Below are positions 36,596 to 45,015 of a stretch of 64,000 nucleotides of DNA, one piece after another. The DNA is from JAKVBH01 sp049800955 (GTDB lineage Bacteria; Pseudomonadota; Alphaproteobacteria; Rhodobacterales; Rhodobacteraceae). Each line of letters begins with the position of its first letter. Within the stretch, counting starts at the first letter, position 1. The translations under genes were made by a program, and so were the position numbers. Location of the stretch: the NCBI RefSeq assembly GCF_049800955.1, contig NZ_JBNAGA010000001.1, positions 1,860,001 through 1,924,000 on the forward strand. The letters are read 5' to 3'. The notes under the pieces are model-generated. The model made no database searches, was not told the DNA's origin, and saw only the letters and a program-made list of their open reading frames with translations.

Positions 36596-38200
36596 TTACC
36601 CCTGAACCGCGCGAAGGGAAACCCCAGCCGCTTGCAATGCATTCCAGATGCGCGCGTCCCGGCCGTAGATGTCATTGCGATATTGCACGCGGCCCTTCGC
36701 ATCGGTGAAGGCCGTCCGGTAGATGATATGCACCGGCACAGGCGCGTCGAGGTTCACGTAAGTCTCGCGCCCCGTATCCAGAACGGAATGGAAATAGCCC
36801 TTGGGGTCATTTTCCTGTTTCGCGAGCAGCGTATAGGCAAACTCAAACGGCTCTGCCAGACGCACACAGCCATGACTGTAGGCACGGACATCGCGGCCAA
36901 AGAGGTTCTTGGCAGGCGTGTCATGGAGATAAATGTTGTACTTGTTGGGGAACATGAACTTCACGAGCCCCAGCGCGTTCTTTGTGCCCGGAGGCTGGCG
37001 CAGACGGTAGGGGAAGCTGCCCGAGAAATTGACCGCTGAGCGCGGCACGACACGGCCACGATTGTCCACGACCTCCAGATGGCTGACCGCATTGCGATTG
37101 GCACGCATCTTGGGAAGGTATTCTTTCGTCGTGATCGAGCGCGGCACGTTCCAGCTCGGGTTGATGACCATATGCTCCATCACGTCGGAAAACTCCGGCG
37201 TGCGGCGGTCGGATGTATTCTTGCCAACAACGGCGCGTGTCTTGAACGTCTCTTTGTCATTGTCCATCACGCGCGCGGTAAAGTCGGTGATGTTGACGAG
37301 GATATGACGCTCGCCTCGCGGGCGGTTGAGCCAGCGTTCGCGCTCCATGGCCACGATGACCGATTGCAGGCGCTCCACTTCGGAGGCGTTGATGGCCGTG
37401 ATGGTCGCAGGGCCCGCAACGCCATCCGCCTCAAGCCCGTGATCGGCCTGAAAGACCTGCACTGCCTTTTGCAGCGTATCGTCATAGCGCGCGGAGGCGG
37501 AGCGTTTGAGATAGCCCTTGGCGGCCAGACGATTGCGCAAGACCACAACCGCATCGCCGGATTGGCCAGGCTTGAGCGATTTGGCCGGCACGCGTTGGCC
37601 CCAACCGCCCTGCGCAAGCGATTTTTCCAGCTGCATCTTGGCTTTCATCAAACGGCCGTATTCCGGCGTCTGTGGCATGATCGCGCGAAAGAAGCCGCGG
37701 GGCGAGGACTTGGCGAAGTTGGTCAGATAGCTCAGCCGATCCCTCAGCGGCACGGTCCGGACAAGGCCAGGATCGATTTTCGAAGGTGTCAGCACCCCGG
37801 TTTGCATGTGGCGCGCATAGCGCAGGAAAACCTGAGACAGCTCCACCTCAAGGGCTGCCCGATCCTGTGCCCCGCGCGCCGCCTTCATCTTGGCTTTCAA
37901 GCCCTCAACATCATAAGAGGCCTGCGGCAGGCCATGGAGCGATGCTGCGCTGAGCGCTTCGATCAATGCCGTGCGTCGCGCCCGGTCGCGTGCGCCGGGG
38001 CCTGTCCAGATCGGTTTGAACTTGTTGTCGCGATAAAACGCGGCGACATCACGGTCCGCAGCGGCGGCTTCCGCAAGCGATTGTTTGAACGCCGTAAACT
38101 GCGCTGCAGCCGGCGTCGGTGCCGCAAATGCGGTCAGCATCAATAGATAAAAAGCAAAAACGAACGGCAGGCGACAGGCCTGTTCAAAAACTCGCGTCAT
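36596..38200 (-). CDS. L,D-transpeptidase, YcbB/LdtD type
   Basis: A 534-residue exported protein. The ATG at 38200 has a GGGGA site. The signal peptide ends near residue 33 (PAAA). A PG_binding_1 domain is at about 205-272 (RNRLAAKGYL, GVAGPATITAIN). The YkuD catalytic domain at about 298-480 has YSHGCVRLAEP with Cys445. It forms 3-3 crosslinks or attaches proteins in peptidoglycan. It diverges from a DUF882 gene, as the E. coli homologues ycbB and ycbK are neighbours. Confidence 0.93.
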   Translation of the reverse strand: MTRVFEQACRLPFVFAFYLLMLTAFAAPTPAAAQFTAFKQSLAEAAAADRDVAAFYRDNKFKPIWTGPGARDRARRTALIEALSAASLHGLPQASYDVEGLKAKMKAARGAQDRAALEVELSQVFLRYARHMQTGVLTPSKIDPGLVRTVPLRDRLSYLTNFAKSSPRGFFRAIMPQTPEYGRLMKAKMQLEKSLAQGGWGQRVPAKSLKPGQSGDAVVVLRNRLAAKGYLKRSASARYDDTLQKAVQVFQADHGLEADGVAGPATITAINASEVERLQSVIVAMERERWLNRPRGERHILVNITDFTARVMDNDKETFKTRAVVGKNTSDRRTPEFSDVMEHMVINPSWNVPRSITTKEYLPKMRANRNAVSHLEVVDNRGRVVPRSAVNFSGSFPYRLRQPPGTKNALGLVKFMFPNKYNIYLHDTPAKNLFGRDVRAYSHGCVRLAEPFEFAYTLLAKQENDPKGYFHSVLDTGRETYVNLDAPVPVHIIYRTAFTDAKGRVQYRNDIYGRDARIWNALQAAGVSLRAVQG

Positions 38201-38515
38201 TACGTTCCCCAACGGTGGTTACAAACCAGTACACCAAATGAGCCCGGCCAGCCCTTCCATTGCAATTCACATTTTAACGAGTTCGTAAAACTCTACAGGC
38301 ATGGTGCGCACAGGCGACGAAAATGCGCCTTTGGGCCACAGGTTTGCCCATTTGCGCAGTTTTTTGCCGAATTGGCTTGATTTGAAAGCCGGAAACAAAA
38401 CGCCCCTTGGCCTGTGATTCTCTTTGTGCCAAAAGACAATCCATGACGGGGGATGAATGGCAGAAACTGTGGGGCACACCACGGGCTACAGGTAAGCGAC
38501 GGACGGCGCAGACAT
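38201..38515. other. Divergent intergenic region between the L,D-transpeptidase and DUF882 genes
   Basis: 315 bases, more AT-rich in its middle (38260-38440). Promoters for both genes must lie here. I see no clear operator palindrome, tRNA, ncRNA or reading frame with protein character. Confidence 0.5.
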
Positions 38516-39085
38516 ATGACTGAGACGACTTCTACCGGGCTTTCGCGGCGCCATCTTCTTGGTGCGTTCGCCGCAACCATGGTGACAGCAGCACCTACCT
38601 TTTCCAAGGCCGCAGGGTTTCTGCGCGGCGCGGGCGATATTCGCTCCATCAGCATGTATTCCGGGCGCACAGGCGAACGGATCAACATGATTTACTGGAT
38701 CGAAGGCGATTACCTGAAGGAATCGGTGGCTGAGGTGAACCGCTTCATGCGCGACTGGCGCACCAATGATGTCAAAACGATGGACCTTCGCACCATCGAC
38801 ATCATGGCAGCTGCACATAATCTGCTCGATACCAACGAACCTTACATGCTTCTGTCTGGCTACCGCAGCCCCAAGACAAATGCGATGCTCCGGTCCCGCT
38901 CGCGCGGTGTTGCGAAAAATTCGCTTCATCTGAAAGGCCAGGCCGCCGACTTGCGTGTGAATGGCCGTTCGGTCGGGCAAGTCTCGCGCGCAGCAGCCTC
39001 CTGCCGTGCCGGTGGTGTGGGCCGCTATTCCGGGTCCAACTTCGTACATATGGATTGCGGCCCTGTCCGGACCTGGGGACGCTGA
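38516..39085 (+). CDS. DUF882 (YcbK-like, M15-family) exported protein
   Basis: A 189-residue protein with a twin-arginine-type signal (SRRHLLGAFAATMV, 10-23). The peptidase-like domain keeps the metal triad: His138 and Asp145 in SLHLKGQAADLRV, and His178 in NFVHMDCG. This is the M15/YcbK zinc site, so a D,D-peptidase-type action on peptidoglycan is plausible. It faces the L,D-transpeptidase gene in opposite orientation. Confidence 0.9.
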   Translation: MTETTSTGLSRRHLLGAFAATMVTAAPTFSKAAGFLRGAGDIRSISMYSGRTGERINMIYWIEGDYLKESVAEVNRFMRDWRTNDVKTMDLRTIDIMAAAHNLLDTNEPYMLLSGYRSPKTNAMLRSRSRGVAKNSLHLKGQAADLRVNGRSVGQVSRAAASCRAGGVGRYSGSNFVHMDCGPVRTWGR

Positions 39086-39282
39086 AAAGACGCTCTTGTC
39101 GGAGTTACGAGGCGGCCGAGACAGGTCGCCTTTTTTGTTGGAGCGCAGTCAAATCACCCCTGATGAGACGGATTGTTTCCAAAAACCATAATTTCGCCAT
39201 GCCATGGCACCACCGCCGCCCCACTGACCTGCAAACATAAACCCGCGCGCAAAGTTCGCGCAGCAGATTGCAGGATGCGCCA

Positions 39283-40278
39283 ATGGACATGTTTCTCACC
39301 GTCTTGACCACCATGATGTCCGACATCTGGACGAGCGTCGCGGGGCCCAACTCGCGCCTTTGGCCGTTCTACATCCTGACGACGGTTTTGATTGCCTATG
39401 GCGTATACCGCGCGCGGCGTATCGAAGAGCCGTTTCTCGCCTGGCTCATGCCCAAACGGATGTATTTTCACCCCTCACACATCGTCGATCTCAAGGTGTT
39501 TGTTGTGAACCGCGTCTTCTCCGCCATGGGCGTGTTCAGCTTCGTCTTCTTCGGGGCCACCGTGGCCAACATGATTGTAGGCCTGATCGACGCGCCGGGC
39601 AGCATAACCCCGTTTCATCCGATCGTGATCGCGCTCATGCTCCTCGTCGTCGGGGATTTTGCGACCTACTGGGTCCACCGCATCCATCACGAGAGCCGCA
39701 TTTTCTGGCCCTTCCATGCGCTGCACCATTCCGCAGAGGTCATGACGCCCATCACGGTTTTCCGCAAACACCCGCTCTACGACATCTTTTCGTCCTTCGT
39801 GAAAGGCATCCTGATCGGCACGCTGCAAGGTCTGTTGATGTCAGCCTTCGGTCAGGTTCCCAGCTATACGATGCTGGTCGGTGTGAACGCAGGCTATGTG
39901 CTCTTCAACATCGCCGGATCCAACCTGCGGCATACACATGTCTGGCTGAGCTTTGGCCGCGTCGTGGAACATGTGTTTATCTCGCCCGCACAACACCAGA
40001 TCCATCACTCCATCGCCCCCCAACACCACAACAAGAATTATGGCGAGGTCCTCGCGATCTGGGACTGGATGTTTGGCACGCTCTACGTGCCCGAGAGCTA
40101 TGAGGACATTGCTTACGGTCTGGGGGATGCAGAGGGCAATCGCATCGCCCAACCCCACAACTCACTGACAGCCGCCATGGTTGTGCCCGTGCGCGACAGC
40201 TGGAAGCAGATCAAGAAACGCCTGATCCGCAGGGCCCCTCAGGCGCACGGCTCAGACCGCATTCATCCGGCCGAGTGA
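39283..40278 (+). CDS. Sterol desaturase/fatty acid hydroxylase family membrane protein
   Basis: A 331-residue membrane di-iron protein. The ATG at 39283 follows an AGGA site. It has several hydrophobic helices and the three histidine clusters of the family: HRIHHE, HALHHS and HQIHHS, with further ligands in between. Such enzymes hydroxylate or desaturate lipid chains. It ends in TGATG overlap with the acyltransferase, so both are co-translated and probably act on the same lipid. Confidence 0.85.
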   Translation: MDMFLTVLTTMMSDIWTSVAGPNSRLWPFYILTTVLIAYGVYRARRIEEPFLAWLMPKRMYFHPSHIVDLKVFVVNRVFSAMGVFSFVFFGATVANMIVGLIDAPGSITPFHPIVIALMLLVVGDFATYWVHRIHHESRIFWPFHALHHSAEVMTPITVFRKHPLYDIFSSFVKGILIGTLQGLLMSAFGQVPSYTMLVGVNAGYVLFNIAGSNLRHTHVWLSFGRVVEHVFISPAQHQIHHSIAPQHHNKNYGEVLAIWDWMFGTLYVPESYEDIAYGLGDAEGNRIAQPHNSLTAAMVVPVRDSWKQIKKRLIRRAPQAHGSDRIHPAE

Positions 40279-41384
40279 TGTCGCGCGGCTTGTCCACCTA
40301 TCTCGACGGGTTGCGGATCGCCGCAGCTTTCATCGTGCTCCTGTCCCATTTCGCCTATCCCCGTTTCTCGGATGGTCGCTGGCTCTGGGTGCGTGAGTGG
40401 AACCTCGGCAGCGATGCCGTCATTGTTTTCTTTGTGCTCTCAGGTCTCGTGATCGCCCATGTGGCGCAGCACAAACCGGGCGGCATTCGGCAATTCACCT
40501 TTGATCGCGCCACGCGTCTGATCTCGGTCGCCCTGCCCGCCCTGCTGCTGACCTATGCGCTGGATCGCACCGGCGCCGCGCTGGCGCCGCAGGTTTACGA
40601 GGGATGGTTTTACAACCCACTGCCGCTCTGGGACATGCTGCTGCGGGGTCTGAGCTTCTCCAACGAATGGCAGGGGCTCGCCACGCGTCTGGGCACCAAC
40701 GGCCCTTTCTGGTCGCTCAGCTATGAGGCCGCCTATTACGCGCTTTTCGCCATTGCATTCTACACCGCCGGATTGCGCAGGATCGCCCTTTTGCTCTTGG
40801 GCGCTTGGGTCTTTGGGCTCAACATTCTCGTGCTGATGCCCACATGGCTCATGGGCGTCTGGCTCTACCGGCATTTGCAGCAGGCGCATACGCCTGTACC
40901 ACGACCCCGCGCGGTGCTCTACGCCATCGCGCCGGTGATCCTCTACGTTCTCGCGCAACTTGCGCATCTCCCCGCACAGCTCTACGCCCTCACAGCCTCG
41001 CTCGACCACATGCTTGACCTGAGGTTTTCCAACGAGATCCTCTGGAATTGGCTGCTGGGCCTTTTGGTCACCTGCCATTTGATTGGCATGGCCCATTTGC
41101 TCCGCCGGGTCACCGACCGGTCGCACCTGATGCGTGTTTCTCCAGCCTTGAGCTGGTCTGCGGGCGGCAGTTTCTCACTCTATGTGATGCATTATCCGCT
41201 GTTGCAGTTTCTGGCCATCGCGCCCCTGCAAACAGGCAATGTCTGGCTCGACGACGCCGTGCTGCTCACTTTTGTGACTGTTTTGTGCTTCGCCTTTGCC
41301 GCTCTGTTCGAACGGCCTTTGCCGCTCTTCCGACAGGCCCTGTCCCAGATCACCGCGCGCAGGGCAAAATCCGCCCGCAGCTGA
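40278..41384 (+). CDS. Acyltransferase 3 (OafA/YrhL-like) membrane protein
   Basis: A 368-residue protein with about ten hydrophobic helices. The conserved N-terminal region begins YLDGLRIAAAFIVLLSH, with the usual Arg and the first-helix His (RxxAxxxVLLSHF pattern). These enzymes O-acylate surface sugars or lipids. The ATG at 40278 overlaps the stop of the sterol-desaturase-like gene. It ends one base before the convergent basic protein gene. Confidence 0.85.
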   Translation: MSRGLSTYLDGLRIAAAFIVLLSHFAYPRFSDGRWLWVREWNLGSDAVIVFFVLSGLVIAHVAQHKPGGIRQFTFDRATRLISVALPALLLTYALDRTGAALAPQVYEGWFYNPLPLWDMLLRGLSFSNEWQGLATRLGTNGPFWSLSYEAAYYALFAIAFYTAGLRRIALLLLGAWVFGLNILVLMPTWLMGVWLYRHLQQAHTPVPRPRAVLYAIAPVILYVLAQLAHLPAQLYALTASLDHMLDLRFSNEILWNWLLGLLVTCHLIGMAHLLRRVTDRSHLMRVSPALSWSAGGSFSLYVMHYPLLQFLAIAPLQTGNVWLDDAVLLTFVTVLCFAFAALFERPLPLFRQALSQITARRAKSARS

Positions 41385-41385
41385 A

Positions 41386-43632
41386 TCACCAGGACATATC
41401 CGCGTATTTGCCTTTGTAATGAGAATCCGTATAGCGCGCCGACACCATGTCTTTGGTGCGCGGCACGTAAGCCTTGGCCACAGCATCCGTGATCGGCTGG
41501 CCCTTGGGCATCTTGAAGCCTACGACAATGCGATTGTTGCCCTGCCGGAGCGCGTTGAGCTCCTTGAGGTCTTTCCTCCCGATGTTCACCCGCAGCTGCC
41601 CGTTCTGGACCCGGGCCGTCTGTTGGAAAGAACCAATCTTCGGCTTGGTGTAGTATTCGCGATAAAGGATCGGATGTCCGTCCCTCGTCATCTTGGGCAG
41701 CTTTTGATCCCGGTTCTGAAAGATCTTGCTCGTGACATTCTGCTTTTTGAAATCCGAACCAGTCAGGGTCTTGAGTGTGGATCGCGCGGCGGTCGACGGT
41801 TTGGGCTTATAGCCCGGCGATTGCGCCAAAACCTGCCGGGATTTCGCAACGCGGACCGACAATAAATTGGCCTGGAGGTATTGTTTGTCGCCCTTCAGCT
41901 TCAGCAATTTCACATTTGCGCCCGCGCCATCCTTGAATGGCGCCGCGGCGCGTTTGGCCACAGATCCAATGCCTTTCTTGTCAATGGACGCGCCTTTCGC
42001 CGTCGCCTGTTTTTGAAACTGCGCGCGCAACGCCCCGGCCTTCGCTGCCTTGTTGAACTGGGCCTTGAGCGATCCGCCGGACGGCGGCGCAGGCGGCGCA
42101 CTGACAGCGCTTTTCCCTCCGCTGCCGCCGGGCGGTTTTGTCCCTCCGCCACTGGCCGCTCGGGGAGCGGCGGCCTTGCGCTGGAGCGCCGCATCACGAC
42201 TTCGGGTCATGCGGGCCTGCACGGCGGCATTTCCTGCGTTGCTCGCTTTGGCAAAATCTCGCTTTGGTTGCACCCGGCCATTTGAAACGCCTGCGCCCGC
42301 CTTGGGCGCGACACGGCGCGCCTCCTGGGCCAAACGCGCCCGGAAGCTCGCCGCGACGACAGAGCGGCGCAGTGTGCCATTTGGCGTAAGCTCGGGCCGG
42401 GGCGCGGATTTCTGGATCATGCTTTTGCCGCCCTCCGCCGTTTGCCGGGATCTGTTTTGCGAGATCACAGGCGCTTTGGTGCGCACTTTGGCAAACGCAG
42501 CTTTCAGCTTGCCGCGATCTTGTGTGCTGAACTGGGAGTGACTGCGCGGCTTGGTTGCTCCTCCAGCTGCGCGCGCGGTGGATTTGGGGACCGCTTTTTG
42601 AAACTTGAGTTGGGCGTCGTTGGGCAATTTCGCTTTGGCCGTACCTTGCGCTGCACCCTGCGGTTTGACCGCGCGTTGAAAGGCCGCAGACGCCGCCCCC
42701 CGCACCTTCGAGCTTGGTGCTTTGGGCTGCAACGCGGGTTTCTGACCCGCGATTTTTGCCCGGGCCGTTTGCGCGCGCTGCGCGACGGAGGCTGCGGGTT
42801 TCACAGCGCGGTTGAACGGGCGAGCCACAGGGAGGCGTGATGTTGCAGCGCGCTGAATAGCATTGCGGGCCTGCGTCTGAGTTTGCGCTTTCACAGGACG
42901 CGGCGTCAGCCCTTTTCCATTCCGTTTTACAGCATTGCGCGCGCCAAGGGCTTTGCGCGCCACCGCTGGAGCAGCCTTGGTTGCAGATCGATTGAACCCT
43001 GGCTTCGCGCTCTTCTGACGGACGGAAAGGCCTTTTGCTTGTGCAACAGATCGCCCGCCTGTCGCCCGCGTGAACGCGGCTTTGGCTGATGAGCGCACCG
43101 ATGGCGCGACCGCTCTTGGCGCAACCCTTTGGGCGGGCGCGCTGCGGCTGGCCATGGGCGCGCGCGGTCTCGGAGCAGCAGCACCGCGAAAGACAGGACG
43201 CACAGGGGCCGCGGCGCGCGGGGTGGCCCGCGGTGCCCCCCGCCCCGCCGTTCCGCGAAACATGGGTTTCGAGATGGCCGGTGCACGCGGCGCGACGGAC
43301 CGTGCGACAGGTCCAGATGGGCGCACCGCCCGACCGAAAGATCGCCCTATGGGCGCAGTATTGGCGCGTGGCCGCGCAGCCCGGTTGAACGTCGGGCGCA
43401 ATGGCCGAACAGGGCGATATCCACCACCGCGCGCGCCGCGCGCCTCCCGCCAGCTGTGTTCGTCCAGAAAACCGGACGCCGTCCCGGACCTGAGATTTTG
43501 ATCAGGCTGAATACCGGGCTGGATCAGATCCGACACCCGCGCCTGCACCTGTTGCGGCCCCGCACAGAGCACAAGGACGGCGGCCATAAGCCCCAGGGTT
43601 CGACACAAAACTGGACAGATTCTCAACCACAT
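41386..43632 (-). CDS. Very basic, low-complexity secreted protein with recurring F-x-[RK]-A motif and globular C terminus
   Basis: A 748-residue protein of unknown function. Residues 1-31 form a signal peptide (ending QQVQA); ATG starts at 43632 or 43587 are both possible. Residues 75-560 are Ala/Arg/Lys/Pro-rich and contain repeated short motifs: FNRAARP (82), FGRAVRP (99), FTRATGG (187), FNRSATK (213), FNRAVKP (273), FQRAVKP (318), FQKAVPK (344), FNKAAKA (526), FQKQATA (539). Residues about 625-748 look folded (YREYYTKPKIG, RIVVGFKMPKGQ, DSHYKGKYADM). I recognise no family. The protein is strongly positively charged, so contact with DNA, LPS or peptidoglycan is possible. It has no immunity-like partner downstream. 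Confidence 0.6.
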   Translation of the reverse strand: MWLRICPVLCRTLGLMAAVLVLCAGPQQVQARVSDLIQPGIQPDQNLRSGTASGFLDEHSWREARGARGGGYRPVRPLRPTFNRAARPRANTAPIGRSFGRAVRPSGPVARSVAPRAPAISKPMFRGTAGRGAPRATPRAAAPVRPVFRGAAAPRPRAPMASRSAPAQRVAPRAVAPSVRSSAKAAFTRATGGRSVAQAKGLSVRQKSAKPGFNRSATKAAPAVARKALGARNAVKRNGKGLTPRPVKAQTQTQARNAIQRAATSRLPVARPFNRAVKPAASVAQRAQTARAKIAGQKPALQPKAPSSKVRGAASAAFQRAVKPQGAAQGTAKAKLPNDAQLKFQKAVPKSTARAAGGATKPRSHSQFSTQDRGKLKAAFAKVRTKAPVISQNRSRQTAEGGKSMIQKSAPRPELTPNGTLRRSVVAASFRARLAQEARRVAPKAGAGVSNGRVQPKRDFAKASNAGNAAVQARMTRSRDAALQRKAAAPRAASGGGTKPPGGSGGKSAVSAPPAPPSGGSLKAQFNKAAKAGALRAQFQKQATAKGASIDKKGIGSVAKRAAAPFKDGAGANVKLLKLKGDKQYLQANLLSVRVAKSRQVLAQSPGYKPKPSTAARSTLKTLTGSDFKKQNVTSKIFQNRDQKLPKMTRDGHPILYREYYTKPKIGSFQQTARVQNGQLRVNIGRKDLKELNALRQGNNRIVVGFKMPKGQPITDAVAKAYVPRTKDMVSARYTDSHYKGKYADMSW

Positions 43633-43676
43633 GAATAGGATGCTAACACAGTTTGATTTTGCCGGGGGATTCCCTT

Positions 43677-45005
43677 TTGCGATTTGCGATGCCTTTGGTT
43701 GCGGCGGCTTTGCTGTCAGCGCCCACGTTAACCTCCGCCCAGACCGAGCTTCACGAATGCGACACCTATGCCGCACATCCCAACGATCCCAACCGCTGGG
43801 CCGCAGGCGTCCTGGACGACGAAATCGTCCCCGGACCTGCCGTAAAATACTGCATAGACGCTGTGGAAACCTACCCCGAAGAACCGCGCTTCCAGTTCCA
43901 GCTGGGCCGCGCGCTTTGGGCGGCCAATCTGTTGGAAGATGGCACGGCTGTCTTTCTGGCTCTGGAGGAAGGCTATGATTACGGGCCGGTCTATGCCTAT
44001 CTCGCAGATGCATTCTACTTCGGGATCGGCGGCGTTGAGATAGACGAGGAATTCGCAGTCTCGCTCTATGAAATTGCCGCTGGAACTGGCTTCGAGCCAG
44101 CCTTGGCTGCTCTGGACGAATTGGCGGGGATCACAGAAGACGTACAGACCGCTGCGCTGGCCCCTGCGGCTGCGCCTGCCCAGCAGGTGGTTGCCGCCCC
44201 CGCGCCGCCGCCCGAGCCAAAGTTCAACCCCGCCAGCTATTCCCAACCCGGGCTGATCCGGGCGCTTTATGACGGCAATCTGAAAGGCGTTCAGGTCAAG
44301 GGGTTTGGCAAGTCCAATTATGCGGGCGTCGACAACGTGTGGATCTACCTCGCAGCCTTCCACGGAGAATTTGCAGGAAGCTTCAATATCAAAGACCCAT
44401 CCTGCGTACAGCTCTACGACGTGCGCCTCGACAAGCGCCTGAAGCAACGGGTGATCGACAAAGCCTTTGGCAATGACCTCAACATCGGGCTTGGGTCCGG
44501 TCAGGTTCCGACGAAGGGCTTTGAGATGATGGGTCAGATGCTGCAGGACCTGACCCAGGGCGGCATGGGGCGCATGGTCGCCATGGAGCAAAACGCAGCC
44601 GCGCTGCAAGCCAGCGGCGCGCAGGACGGCGGCAAGCTGATCATTGGACATGGCTGTCAAAGCCAGGTCACCCAGCGCATCTACGCCAACCTCAGGGCCT
44701 ATGTGACAGGCAGCGCGCCGGAGCTCTCCGACGACCTTCGCAAGAGCCAGGAACGCCAGAAAGAACAGCAGGCCAAGGCTCAGGAAGCGAAGCGGCAAAG
44801 GGGCTTACGCACAAGCGCCGAGAGCGCCTGCACCGCGCAATTCAAACGCGCGGGGTACTGCGGTTGTCTCGTCAAGGGCCTCGATACCGTGGGCCTCGAT
44901 GAGGCGGAATGGACGACGCTGGGGCGGGACTTCAAACAGGTTTTGGCCATCGGCAAGAGCCATGACGGATTTGCCGATCTGCTCAAAAGCTGCCGGTCGG
45001 GGTGA
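43677..45005 (+). CDS. Exported protein with Sel1-like repeats, unknown function
   Basis: About 442 residues. I place the start at the TTG at 43677 because GGGGG lies 8-10 bases upstream and a signal peptide (MPLVAAALLSAPTLTSA) follows; an ATG at 43689 is the alternative. Residues about 55-150 contain Sel1/TPR-like helix pairs (RFQFQLGRALWAANLLEDG, AYLADAFYFGIGG). An Ala/Pro linker follows, then a novel region around a YSQPGLIRALYDG block, and a Cys-rich C terminus (CTAQFKRAGYCGC, later a final Cys). It is 10 bases upstream of the next gene and diverges from the basic protein. Confidence 0.65.
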   Translation: MRFAMPLVAAALLSAPTLTSAQTELHECDTYAAHPNDPNRWAAGVLDDEIVPGPAVKYCIDAVETYPEEPRFQFQLGRALWAANLLEDGTAVFLALEEGYDYGPVYAYLADAFYFGIGGVEIDEEFAVSLYEIAAGTGFEPALAALDELAGITEDVQTAALAPAAAPAQQVVAAPAPPPEPKFNPASYSQPGLIRALYDGNLKGVQVKGFGKSNYAGVDNVWIYLAAFHGEFAGSFNIKDPSCVQLYDVRLDKRLKQRVIDKAFGNDLNIGLGSGQVPTKGFEMMGQMLQDLTQGGMGRMVAMEQNAAALQASGAQDGGKLIIGHGCQSQVTQRIYANLRAYVTGSAPELSDDLRKSQERQKEQQAKAQEAKRQRGLRTSAESACTAQFKRAGYCGCLVKGLDTVGLDEAEWTTLGRDFKQVLAIGKSHDGFADLLKSCRSG

Positions 45006-45015
45006 GGTGATATAA

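Noticed and set aside
41386..42000. Polymorphic toxin with immunity gene
   Set aside because: No small gene follows on the minus strand; the next gene is convergent. The toxin idea is kept only as speculation.
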